Below, piece after piece: positions 1 to 11,827 of a stretch of DNA of 64,000 nt. Below the pieces are notes generated by a model, which saw nothing but the letters and a program-made list of their open reading frames with translations, did no database searches and was not told the origin of the DNA. The DNA comes from Dirofilaria immitis (taxonomy: Eukaryota; Nematoda; Chromadorea; Rhabditida; Onchocercidae): contig JAKNDB010000098.1 in assembly GCA_024305405.1 (NCBI GenBank), positions 1,887,501-1,951,500 of the forward strand, read 5' to 3'. Numbering within the stretch: the stretch's first letter is position 1; every line of letters begins with the position of its first letter. The translations under genes were made by a program, and so were the position numbers.

Positions 1-1180
1 TAAATTATGATAAATTTTGTTAGAATTTCTAAGATACTACAGTAAAATTATTAAATTAAAATAGCATTTAGAACTCGGAAAAATTAGTGCAAATATTTCA
101 TTCATGAAATTTATTTTTAAATTAAATAATTGAACACATGTGATTTTTATTCTGCTTGATTGATTTGATATGATAAAGAGTTAAGAAAGAAAAAAATTGA
201 TATGATAAAGATTTCAAAATATTGATAGGGAAAGAGAGGGAAAACATAGGTCATGAATTTTTATTATAAAATTTCAAGGATATGGCTTTCTTTTTTCTGC
301 AATTATTATAGTTAAATTTAGATTTGAAAGATTGAGCCTGAATTTTCGAATTTAAACAAGCCTAAAATGTTATTGAAGAAAAAGGCCTAGAATATCACTG
401 AATGCTAATTTATTTAACATGAATTTATATGTCTTTTCTCTTCTCGAATGTTAATCATTTACTGTAAAATGTTGTTATTTAAAATATAAAAAGTTGAATT
501 ATCGCCAAATATTCTTTATCATTCTTTTCTCGAATGTTAATCAATTCATTTGCAGTAAAATGTTGTTATTCAAAATATAAGCCAGACTTAAATAGCTATT
601 TGATTATCTACTAGCCAAGAAGTCGCCAAAGAGCCAAGAAAAAAAACTCCATATTATGCTAAATAATCGAAATAGAAATTATTAATGAATATAAGATAAT
701 CAAAAATCTTTTTGATTCTTGTATCAATTCGAAAATATAATCTTTTATATTTGGCATACAAATGAGAATGAATAATATTATAACAATAAGAGCAATTTAA
801 TCAAATTGATATTTCATAAAATTAAAATAATTTTATCAAATATATAAAAATATTTGATAAAATTATAATATTCGAAGAAAAAAAATTTTTTTCTGATAAT
901 TTTTGCTTTTGTTTTATTCATTTAAATTTATTTAAAAAAAAAAGAGAAAATATGATAAATTTTTATCATTTAACTTTTAATTGATAATCATAGCTGATTA
1001 TTATTATCATTATTATTATAATGCTTAATTATCATTTGAAAATATTTTAATAATTAAATAGCAAAAATCAAAAACGAATTTATTCGTTGAAAACAAAATG
1101 AAGAAGTAAAAAATTTTAAAGTTAATATTTAAAATTGATGAAATAAAAGTAAGCAAAAAAAAAGAATCGTGATTATCAAC
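1..1180. other. AT-rich intergenic DNA, no gene seen
   Basis: No conserved coding block on either strand. The stretch is extremely AT-rich with scattered ATAATGATAA-type words. A sequence containing TTCTCGAATGTTAATCA and GTAAAATGTTGTTATT occurs twice, near 442-485 and 525-575, so even this part holds a short local duplication. Confidence 0.6.
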
Positions 1181-1870
1181 AAGAATGCTAATGATAATGA
1201 TAATGATATAGTAAAAGGTTAATTTTATTATTTAATTCTTCAACTGATATATATTTATATATTGTATCGAAATAGGAGAAGAAGACGAAGAAGACGACGA
1301 AGAAGGAAGAGGAAGAAGAAGCTGCAAAAAAAAGCCCATCTCGATTGGTGATAATGATATGCAAAAATTGTTCAACATCTACCTTTTTTTCTTTCTCCAA
1401 CCGCTCTTCTTCCTCTCATCCACCTTCTCGTACGCTATCAATCGAAAGAAAAATTCGAACGGGAAAAAGTAGGAAAAAAACATTTGATGATACTATTGAT
1501 GATAATGATGATTGTGATGATGACGATGAGATGATAATAATGTGCTGATGATGATGATGATAATGTTGTTTGCGACAATGATGATAATGATGATATATGG
1601 TTGATACAATTTTGATATGAAAAATAAATATAAACTATTATTGATAATAATGATGATGATAATGATGATGATGATTATGATGTTTGTGATGATGATATTG
1701 TGATATACGATGGATAATGGTGATAATAGTGATATATGATGGATACTATTTTAATATGAAGGATAGATATAAAGTATTAGTGATAATAATGATTAGTGAT
1801 GATAATAATGATAATATATATATGTGAACGGAATGGAAATGATTGATTAGAAAAAGTATAGAAAAAAAAG
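1180..1870. repeat. GAA and GAT/AAT trinucleotide-rich low-complexity DNA
   Basis: Around 1275-1325 the plus strand is a GAAGAAGAC/GACGAAGAAG purine tract. From about 1490 to 1820 it is an interrupted GAT/AAT tract. Small open frames on both strands here translate to homopolymeric Ser/Phe or Asp runs and are by-products of the triplet repeat. Confidence 0.8.
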
Positions 1871-2170
1871 AAAAAAATGAGACAAAACCGTTCATCTTCC
1901 TCCTTTTCTTCATAACTGATTGCAAGTAAATGACATTTTTATGCTAGTTAGTAGTAGTATACCGTGCGAATAGAGAAAAAAAGAAAGAGATGAAATTGAA
2001 AGAGTAGAAATAACAATTATCATTATCATTATCATTCATTATTATCATTATCATTATCAATAAACTATTATTTTTATCATCTATTATCATTTTATTATAA
2101 TAAACAGAAAATAAATATGCATTAAATGAAAGAAAGCAAGAAGAGAAAATGAAAATAAAAAGGAGGAAGG

Positions 2171-2196
2171 GGAGAGAGAGAGAGAGAGAGAGAGAA
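2171..2196. repeat. (GA)n microsatellite
   Basis: About 13 uninterrupted GA dinucleotides inside a longer purine-rich stretch (2130-2220). Minus-strand open frames through it read as Ser/Leu repeats and are not considered genes. Confidence 0.95.
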
Positions 2197-2344
2197 AAAA
2201 GAGAGGGAATAAGCATAAGGAAGGGATCTCAATTTGATGGTAACAAATTTCTTTTTTTTTTTTTCTTTTCAATTTTATTTTTTTCCTGCTCACTTTTATA
2301 TTTCTTTGAATTATTGGAATTGTAGATGAAATTACATGGATGAA

Positions 2345-2392
2345 TAAATAGATATATACATACATACATACATACATGCATACATACATACA

Positions 2393-2423
<31 letters not shown>

Positions 2424-3560
2424 CATACGTACATACACATACATACATACATATAAGTACATGTACACACCTATATAGACATACAAACATACACACACCT
2501 ATATACAAGTACATACCTTTTTTTGTATTTCTGAAATATACATAATTTTAGTAATGAGCATACCTACGCATATATATTTATATGAAATTTAAAATAAAAA
2601 TATTAATAGTTATTCACATACATACACACACACACACACACATACACATATACATCTACGCGTATATATGTTTACACATACATAGACATACACACATACA
2701 TACATGTAAACACCTGCATATAATTTTTACACACTTTTTCGTATTTTTGAAAAATTCATGCATAAAAATCTAGTAAAATACACATGCACACATACATACA
2801 CATACACATTTATACATATATATATATGTATATGTCTGTATATCATACATGTATAGCTACATACACATACATACACATGCATACATACCTATTTATAAAT
2901 ACATATTTTATTCTTGTATTTCTAAAATATTTATAAAAATATTAAAAAGTCCACCTATACATACATATCGATACAAAAGTTTTAAACAAAAATATTAATA
3001 GGTCATAAAAGTGTATATACATGCATACACATACATACACACACATACATACATACGCACATACACACACACATACACATACATATACACAGGTACATAG
3101 ACACACATATGATATATGCATATATAGCATATAATAATATGTGTGCATTCTTCCGTGTACGTTCGCATATATATATACACACTTATATACATACACACAC
3201 ATACACATACAATACATACGTACACACGTATACAGAATTTAAATAAATAAATATTAATAAATAAAAATATTAGTAAACACGCCTATATACATATACATGC
3301 ACACATACACATACACACAGTCACATATAAACATACAATTTACATTTGTATGTAAAATTTGAATAAAAATATTAATAAATAAATATGCATATATAAAAAC
3401 CCACTTACATACACACACACACACACACATATATATACATGTATACATACACATACATACATATATCACACATAGACATACATATATATGTATATATGCA
3501 TACATAGACATCCCCACATACACACATACACACATACACATAGAACTTACATTATGAATG
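2345..3560. repeat. (CATA)n / (CA)n simple-repeat field
   Basis: Repeated runs of CATACATA, CACACA and ATATAT separated by short unique AT-rich spacers, with pure (CATA) runs at about 2355-2440. Minus-strand frames give Tyr/Val/Cys/Met-rich translations typical of TATG repeats. Several 90-115 codon frames are open here for this reason alone. Confidence 0.95.
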
Positions 3561-3849
3561 TAAAATTTGAATAGCATTAATAAATAAATACACAAATATG
3601 CAAATATGTTTTTCTTTTTTTTATTATTATTATTTATGAAAATAGGAATCGGAAGATATACTTGTTTGTTAACTAAGATGATAAAGAGATAAGAGATATT
3701 TTGATATGAGTGAATTGATGATTGATAATTCTATGATATATCATTTTTTATTTACTCTATAATCATTAATAGAAAAAAGAAAAGAAATAATTTAAAAAAA
3801 TTTCAATCATGACCTTTTTATAGTATTCTATCTTATCTATGATTATGAC

Positions 3850-4205
3850 TCTTTCATAGTAATCTTATCAATATTATATTATAACATACTTATCATGATT
3901 ATGACTCTTTCATAGTAATCTTATCAATATTATATTATAACATACTTATCATGATTATAACTCTTCCATAGTAATCATATCAATATTATATTATAACATA
4001 CTTATCATGATTATAACTCTTCCATAGTAATCTTATCAATATTATATTATAACATACTTATCATGATTATAACTCTTCCATAGTAATCTTATCAATATTA
4101 TATTATAACATACTTATCATGATTATAACTCTTCCATAGTAATCTTATCAATATTATATTATAGCATGCTTATCATGATTGTAACTCTTTCCTAGTAATC
4201 TCATC
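3850..4205. repeat. 56-bp tandem repeat, about six copies
   Basis: The unit starts CATAGTAATCTTATCAATAT and ends near CATGATTATAACTCTTC. Successive starts, for example 4023 and 4079, are 56 bases apart. Inner copies are almost identical; the outer copies (GACTCTTTCATAG, then CTTTCCTAGTAATCTCATC) are diverged, which suggests unequal crossing-over homogenising the centre. Confidence 0.93.
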
Positions 4206-5335
4206 AGTATTATAACCATTTTAGAGTATTCTTATCATGATTATTACCTTCTCATGGCATATACTTAACAAATCTTAACTAATAATTTACTGAAACTTTA
4301 TCAAAATAAGCATTATTTGTTTAAAATAGCAACTACAGAAAAGCATTTCTAAACTTATCATTTATTTTTTAATTTTCATAAATTATAATCGATTATTTAA
4401 TTTTATCTAATTTGGAAATTCTTATCTTTTTCTTTTTGTTAGAGAAAAGATTTTATTATGGCAAAATAATATGTTTTAAATTTTATCAATGAAAAAAAAT
4501 TATAATATTTGATAATGTTCTTTTATCATATTGCTAAAATTAGTAAAAAAAAAAAAAAGTGATAATAATATTCCGTTGATCATATTGATAAGTGAATTAA
4601 AATTTTTTTTCATTTAACTTTTATCATTCATTTCTTTCATTTAATAATTGTATGGGAAAAATTCTTTCATTTCAAATTTTATTAATTTTAAATAATTTAA
4701 ATTTTTTTAAAATTTTAATTGAATTATTGCCAAAGAAAAAAATGGAAAAAATATAATTTATTATAATTGGAAATGAAAAAGAAAAAACGAAATGAAAAAA
4801 TTTTTTATTTCAAATTTTATTAATTTCAAATAATTTAAAATTATAATTAAATTATTGCCAAAGAAAAAAAGATGGAAAAATATAATTTATTTTTTTAATT
4901 GAAAAGAAAAAAAGGAAAGGAAAAGGAAAAATAATATTACGAATGAAATTTTCTTTTGTTTTTTTTTTTAATTTATTTTTATTTAATTCATAATTGAATT
5001 AAATAATTAATTTATTATTATAATAAATATTTTGTAAACAAAAATTGAAAAAGAAAAACAATTCATATTAATGCTAAAAATATGCGTTAAAAAAAAAAGC
5101 GCCAATATGTTATTTAAATAAAATATGTTTATTTGTTTATTTATTTATTTATTTAGAATGATAATAATAATAATAAAATAATAACAAAGTTAGAAATGAT
5201 ATTTAATATTTGAAATGATAAATGGATAGATCTTTCTTTCCTTTTTTTTTTTTTTGATTTTCGAATTGCACCGATTGGTTTAGAATGAGGAAAAAAAAAA
5301 AAAACTTATTGCAAACTAAATACATTTGATTGATA
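4206..5335. other. AT-rich intergenic DNA with a diverged duplication
   Basis: No coding signal. A segment with ATTATTGCCAAAGAAAAAAA appears twice (near 4720 and 4850), each preceded by TTTCAAATTTTATTAATTT, making a roughly 130-bp tandem duplication. Confidence 0.6.
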
Positions 5336-5337
5336 TG

Positions 5338-5412
5338 ATTAATGTATGTATGTATGTATGTATGTATGTAATGTATGTATGTTGTGTATGTATGTGTGTG
5401 TATGTGTATGTT
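5338..5412. repeat. (ATGT)n microsatellite
   Basis: A run of TGTATGTATGTA with a few interruptions (TGTGTGTATG). An 80-codon minus-strand frame across it is a repeat artefact. Confidence 0.95.
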
Positions 5413-6880
5413 ACTGTATACCTTCCTATCATTTATATCTTCCAATCAAAAAATACTGAATTTTAAATTAATTATGCGCCTACTAACAAAACAGAATGGC
5501 ACCAAAACCATAAACATTTCGTTGCTATTATATATATATCATTGAATGCGAAAAAAAAAAAAAAAGAAAAGCGAATCGCTAAAATCGCTAAATTGGACGC
5601 AAATGTAAAAATAGGGAAAATCGCAAAATTTTATTTACAAATAAATTATCAAAATTTTTACGAAATAATTTTTATTTTTAATAAAATTTACAAATTTTTG
5701 ATTTTAAATTTATAATTTTTAAAAAAAATTAATTTATTATCATTCTAAATCAATGATAATTTGATAATAATTTGATTTACGTCGAATAAAGTTTATTTAT
5801 GTGTTTTTTTGCTGATTAAAATTTCTAAAAACTTGATATTAATTTGAATTAATGATTATTTGATAAGCTACTCGCTTCTTTTAATAGATAACAATTTGAT
5901 TTATCTATATGTTTTTTGTTAAGTTAAATTTCTGCTAACTTGATATCATTCTAAATTAATGATAATTTGATATGCTACTTGTTTTTTTTTAATAAGGCTT
6001 ACATATTTTTTTTGAATTAAAATTTTTAAATGTTTGGTATTATCCTAAATTAGTGATAATTCGTTAATCATTTTGATTGACTTCAATAAAGTTTGAAAGT
6101 ATTTTTAAATTTGAATTTTTAGAAATTTACTACTATCCTGAATTAATGATTACACTAGTTATATTTGTTAACCTGAAATAATTTGTCTTAAAAAAGATAA
6201 TTATGGTTATAGTAAATCTTTGAAATAATCTTATGATGATATTTCATTTCTATTATCACCATTTATGATACATTCAAAAAAATAAATTTTTCTCATTTGA
6301 TAATTAATTTATTGTAAATATAGAATGATAATAACAATAATAATATGATAATAATATCTTTTCATATCACTTCCATTTTTTTCCTTTGATATAATATGAT
6401 AATATTTTTATTTTTCTTATTCAAAAATGAAATGAAAATGTAAATTAATATTTGAAAATTTGAAATAAACTTCAACAATTATCAGCCAAATTATCAATGT
6501 TTATGTTCTTTTTTTTTATTCCCAAACATCAAAACAGAAGAGAAAAAGACTTTTTTAAATATTTTCTTTTTAAATATCTCAAAAGCTTTTTATTCTCTCT
6601 TTTTTCCAAAGAAAAAGAGAGAGAGAGAATAAATAAATTTTGAATTTTGCTTAGATCATTTCTTTTTTTTTGATTTATTATTCATCTTATGGGATGATAA
6701 TTATCCTTTGAAATTTTTAATAATTATTTTTTAATTTTTGAAAAAGAAATGATTTTATTAATCGATTGTGACAGAATAAATGATTGGTTAAAAAAAAAAA
6801 GTGTATTATATATATGATTTCATTTTTTTTTTTCAAATTTTAAATACTACCGTAGTCCCAGTATAGATTAAATTTAATGG
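5413..6880. other. AT-rich intergenic DNA, no gene seen
   Basis: Only AT-rich sequence. Between about 5730 and 6150 a word like CATTCTAAATTAATGATAAT recurs four or five times at 90-120 bp spacing, together with AATAAAGTTT, so this is probably an old, strongly diverged tandem repeat. Confidence 0.5.
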
Positions 6881-6884
6881 ATTA

Positions 6885-7780
6885 GATATGAATACTTTAT
6901 TAAAAATGTACATAAATAATAATAATAAATATACTTTAAGAATTAGAAATTAAGAATATAAATATATATTGGAATTAAATATATTTCTATAAGTGGAAAT
7001 TAAAAATACTTAAATGAATCGTATCAATTTGAAGAAAATTGATTATTTAAATTATTCGAATTGAAAAAAATATAAATTAAATTAAATAGAATATTTATGA
7101 ATACTTTATTAAAAATGTACATAAATAATAATAATAATAAATATACTTTTAGAATTAGAAATTAAGAACATAAATATATATTACAATTAGATATGCTTCT
7201 ATAATTGGAAATTAAAAATACTCAAATGAATCGTATTAATTTGAAGGAAATTGATCATTTCAATCGTTCAGATTATCTCATTTTCCAATTCTATAGTAGT
7301 CTAATTAATCTAATTCAAATTAAAACAAATATAAATTAAATTAAATTAATTAGTTATGAATACGTGTTAAAAATACGCATAGATAATTATAATAATAAAT
7401 ATATTTTTAGAATTAGAAATTAAGAACATAAATATATATTACAATTAGATATGCTTCTATAATTGGAAATTAAAAATACTCAAATGAATCGTATTAATTT
7501 GAAGGAAATTGATTATTTCAATCGTTTAATTTATCTCATCATCATATCCAATTCTATAAATCAATTAATTCAATTAGATTAAAAAATTATAAATTAAATT
7601 AAATAGATTAAATATGAATACTTATTCAAAATATGCATAGATAATATTAATAGCAATAGTAAATGTCTTTTTATAATTAGAGATTAAGAATATAACTATA
7701 TATTATAATTAAATATACTTCTATAATTGGAAATTAAAAATACTTAAATTTAAAAAAAGTAATTATTTTCAATATCTTTC
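6885..7780. repeat. Roughly 210-260-bp tandem repeat, four copies
   Basis: Copies start at GAATACTTT or its variants near 6889, 7099, 7358 and 7616. Each continues through AATAATAATAAATATACTTT, TAGAAATTAAGAA, TGGAAATTAAAAATAC and a GAATCGTAT(C/T)AATTTGAAG block. Copies 2 and 3 are closest to each other. Nothing codes for protein. Confidence 0.88.
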
Positions 7781-8219
7781 AAATTATCTCATTTTTTAAT
7801 TCTGTAAATTAGTAATTTAATTCAAATCAAAAAGAAAAATCTTTCTTTTATTTCAAATTAATTTTAGTAATTTTGAAAAAATATTATCGAAAAAATTCTG
7901 TGTGAAAAATTTAAAATATTTTCATTTCCTAAATTCATATTTATCTGAAAGAAATGATTTTATTCGTTTTTAAATAGCAATTAATTAAATACAAATATTT
8001 AAATTTAAAATTTAATACTTAAATAACAATCGATCAAATAGAAATATTTAAATTTAAAAATTTAGTACTTTTATACGAGTATAGTAATGTTGGTTTTATC
8101 ATGTTATTACAAATATTGTTTAACCTTTAACCTTATGTATTGAAACTTATGAGAGGAAAAGCAAAGTATAAAAAGAATCTACAATTCGCTTCTAACCTAT
8201 TCGGAAGATAATTTTTTAA

Positions 8220-9000
8220 AAATTTATTGAACAGATTGGTTTACAAAGTAATTTCTTCAATATACCTTTCAAGAAGTTAGTTTTTCAATAAACCTAAGGA
8301 AAGTTGACCTTTCAATAAAATTCGAGTTTTAAATAAATCTGGCGAGAAGTTGGTTCTTCAATAAAGCTGAAGAGAAGTTAGTTTGTCGCGTGATGAGTTA
8401 AATTTTTCAATAATATTCTCGAAAAGATAGTTTTCTGATAAACTTGACGAAAAGTTGGTTCATCAGTAAACCTGGCGAGAAGTTTATTTATTGAGAATCA
8501 ACATGCGAGAAGTTGATTTTTCAGTAAAACTCTCGAGAAGATAGTTTTTGGTAAATTGCTTTTACAATAACCTTAATTTATTGCGGAAAGTTAATTTTTC
8601 AATAAAATTCTTGAGAAAGTAGTTTTCTAACAAATCTGCCAAGAAGTTCTTTTTTAAAGAAATTGGATTTTCCTATAAACCTGGAGAGAAGGTAATATTC
8701 CAGTAAATCTGAAATTGATTTTCCAATAAATCAGAAGGAAAGTTAATTTTTCAATAAACCTGAGAGAAGATAGTTTTCGAATAAACTTCTCAGGAAAGGT
8801 AGTTTTCAATAAACTTCTTGAGAAAGACAGATTTTTCAATAAATCTCTCGGGAAGTTGATTCATCAATAAACCTGGCGAGAAGTTAGTTTTTCAATAAAC
8901 TTCTCGAGAAAGACAGTTTTTCAATAAATCTCTCGGGAAGTTGATTTATCAATAAACCTGGCGAGAAGTTAATTTTTCGAAGTTAATTTTTCATTAAAAC
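8220..9000. repeat. Degenerate tandem repeat, TTTTTCAATAAACCTGGCGAG type
   Basis: A module of roughly 28-60 bases recurs more than 15 times: AAGTTGATTTTTCAATAAAC, then CTGGCGAGAAG or CTCTCGAGAAG. The last four copies (8820-8970) are nearly identical. A 61-codon minus frame is a by-product. The GGCGAG core is GC-richer than its surroundings. Confidence 0.85.
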
Positions 9001-9349
9001 TTATCAGTGAAATATTATCTCAATAATCTATTAAACTAATACTTTTTCAATAAAAATTATTATTAAACAGATTGCTTGATCGAGAATTTAAACAATGTTT
9101 TAACAACTAAATCAAAACAAAATCAGAATCAGAAAAAAAGTAAAAAGTAGAAAGGAAAGGATAGATAGAGAAGAAGAGATAAATGATAAAGAGAAAGTTT
9201 CTCTCTTCCAAAAAAAAAAAAAAAAATAATCATATTGTGGAATGAATGGATAGATACATAGCAATTGCCCCTTCTAAACCATATGTCTTTTTATGTGAAA
9301 ACGATGGACCGCAAAATATGTTTTTTGCTTTTTTTCCTATCAATGCCAA

Positions 9350-10445
9350 TATTGATAGGTGATTGCAACCACATGCATCATTATTATCAATATCGATAAT
9401 GGTTATATCATTATCATTAATATTAATAAGCAATATATCGTAGAATTGTATTATTAGTATTATTGTTATCAACATAGCCATTATATTTCTAATAAATTAT
9501 ATCACCAGTATCAATATTAACTATTCATTGTATCATTATCATTAACATTGACAGCAATTGAATCATTATCACCAATGATAAATATTTGCTATACCATTAT
9601 CATCAGTATTGACAGTACAATTGTATCACTATTATCAATATCAGTAATGACTAAATCATTATCAATAATGATTAAATCTAGTATCAATATCATTCTTATC
9701 ATTTCTCTTGCGGTTGTGTCATTATTCTTGACATCAGTTCCTTATTAATCTACATGCATCATTATCATCAGTATCAATATTACATATATCATTTTAAGTA
9801 ATATCAGTAGTATCGTAGAATTGTATTATTAGTATTATTGTTATCAACATAGCTATCAAGATCATATCACTAGCATCAGTGATATCTTTGTGACCAACAT
9901 ATTCGCTATTATCAGTATGCTAATATTGTCTTTATAGCTATGTGTAATAAACATTCCTTTTATAGTTGCATCATTCTCACTAGTATCAAGATTATCTTGA
10001 TAATCAAATACATATGATTATCACTAAATGAATATCACTCTTGTAACTTATCATCAATATCAGTATTAATTCACCAATCACATGTATCATTATCATTATA
10101 TCAACATTAATCTTATAATGCATTCATTCTTATCACTATTATTAGTATCATTTTTAAGTCATAACTATTTTACCAGTATCAATATTACTTTTATAATCAT
10201 TTGCATCATTATCACTAATATTAGTATCATCTTTATAACTTATCATAAAAATTTCATCCTTTCATTTGCACCTTTTTATATCAATATTGTTTTTATTATC
10301 AATATTCAACATCATTGTTACTAGTTGCATCATCATTTTATTACTAATATCATTGGCAATCATTGCAATCACATAACTCAATATCATATTTATCATTATC
10401 AATTATCATCATTATCATTATCACCAATAGAATAGAATTCTTTAT
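9350..10445. repeat. ATC-rich degenerate repeat field
   Basis: Interspersed TATCATTATCA, CAGTATCAATATT and TTGTATCATT words fill about 1.1 kb. A longer unit with GTAGAATTGTATTATTAGT appears twice (near 9439 and 9812). Small frames here are Ile/Ser-rich repeat translations. Confidence 0.8.
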
Positions 10446-10654
10446 CAAAAGAACAAGGATATTATTAAACACTTGATCAAAATTTAAAATCAAAGCTACT
10501 ATACCATATCATATGATCGAACTATACCTATATAATATGATCAAATTCGTCATCAATCATTATCGATAAAATCGATTGAATCAATTCAGATGAGCTGTTG
10601 TAATGTTTAAAGAGGAAAAAAAGTGAAAAATATGAATAAAAGTTTAAAAAAATT

Positions 10655-10870
10655 TTTTAACAAAAAGAAAGGAAAAGAGAGGGAAGAGAAAGAAAGAGGG
10701 AGAGAAAAAGAGAAAGAGGAAGAAAGGAAAAGTTTGCATTTGCAATAAAAATCTATATATCATATAATTTTAAATTCATCAAAAAGTTTTATCATCATAC
10801 ATTTCTTTTTCTCTTTTCTATTTTTCTTTTCCTTTTTCCCTCTCTCACTCTCTTTCTCTCTCTCTTTCTT
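10655..10870. repeat. Purine tract followed by pyrimidine tract
   Basis: About 10655-10732 is almost pure A/G on the plus strand (GGGAGAGAAAAAGAGAAAGA). About 10805-10872 is almost pure C/T (CCCTCTCTCACTCTCTTTCT). The two are separated by about 70 AT-rich bases and could pair as an imperfect large hairpin. Confidence 0.75.
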
Positions 10871-10899
10871 TTTTACATTCTTTTTACTATAAATTGAAT

Positions 10900-11780
10900 A
10901 AATTTGTACAGTTTTTTTCTTTAAATGATAGATATACTTTTATATCACTAACATTGATCTAACTTTTCATTCCCTTCTTATATATATTTAAAAAAATTAC
11001 TTTCCTTTTTTTTCTTTTTTTGATTAAATTCTTTCCTATTTACGATTTACAGTATCTTATCATTTTATTATCAATAATTGAAGAAATTGATAAATAACGG
11101 ATAAATAGCATGTGATAACAATATATGATATATGCAAAGAAAAAAAATCGAGATTATTCGAGAAAAATATGTAAACGAGAAAGAAATAATAAAATTGCGT
11201 TAAAAAAGCCTTTATCGTAAGCAAAATGTAGAAATATGATCAAATAAATATGACTCATAGAATATTAATGCATTAACTATGCTATCATATCAGCTATATA
11301 ATTCAATGATATTAATTGTATTATCATATCATTGTATATATATATATATGGTATTTGTTACAGTATAATGTAATTTATAATATAATATTTTGTCATATCG
11401 TGAATATTTCTTACAATATCATAATTTTCATTATATATTTTTATATCATATATGCGGAAATATCTATTAAAATATCACAATTCATGATATTATATATTTC
11501 CATACGGTAGATACTAATTACGGTATCATAATATACGGTAATATTTTCATGCCACGTGTTATTTTCCAAAGTACCAATTAAATTGTAGTATTATAATTCA
11601 TAATTACAGTATCGTGGTATTGTCACGTATCATGATTACATATATACATTTTTGCTATATTATTATGCAATATTATGATAATACACAAATCAATAAAATT
11701 ATGTACCTTCAATATTTATCGTGAAAAAAATTTTATTTCAATGTCTTAACAAAAATCTACTGGTATGATAGGTTATCACA
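10900..11780. other. AT-rich intergenic DNA, no gene seen
   Basis: Contains many words of the type TATCATAAT and (AT)n, including an interrupted (AT) run near 11333-11350. The frame at 11316-11510 is low-complexity Ile/Tyr sequence without family resemblance. Confidence 0.6.
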
Positions 11781-11790
11781 TCTTAACTAT

Positions 11791-11827
11791 ATATCTCGAG
11801 AGTTAAGTATGATAACTCTCGAGATAT
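11791..11827. repeat. Perfect 15-bp inverted repeat with 7-nt loop
   Basis: ATATCTCGAGAGTTA (11791-11805) is followed by AGTATGA and then by its exact reverse complement (11813-11827). Each arm contains CTCGAG. It is not followed by a T run in a gene context, so a bacterial-type terminator is not implied. Confidence 0.95.

Noticed and set aside
2087..3595. Several minus-strand open frames of 60-113 codons
   Set aside because: They translate TATG/CATA and GA repeats into Tyr/Val/Cys/Ser runs; no start context, no splice sites, no family resemblance.
11791..11827. Rho-independent terminator
   Set aside because: The stem is AT-rich apart from CTCGAG and no bacterial gene lies upstream; the genome is eukaryotic.
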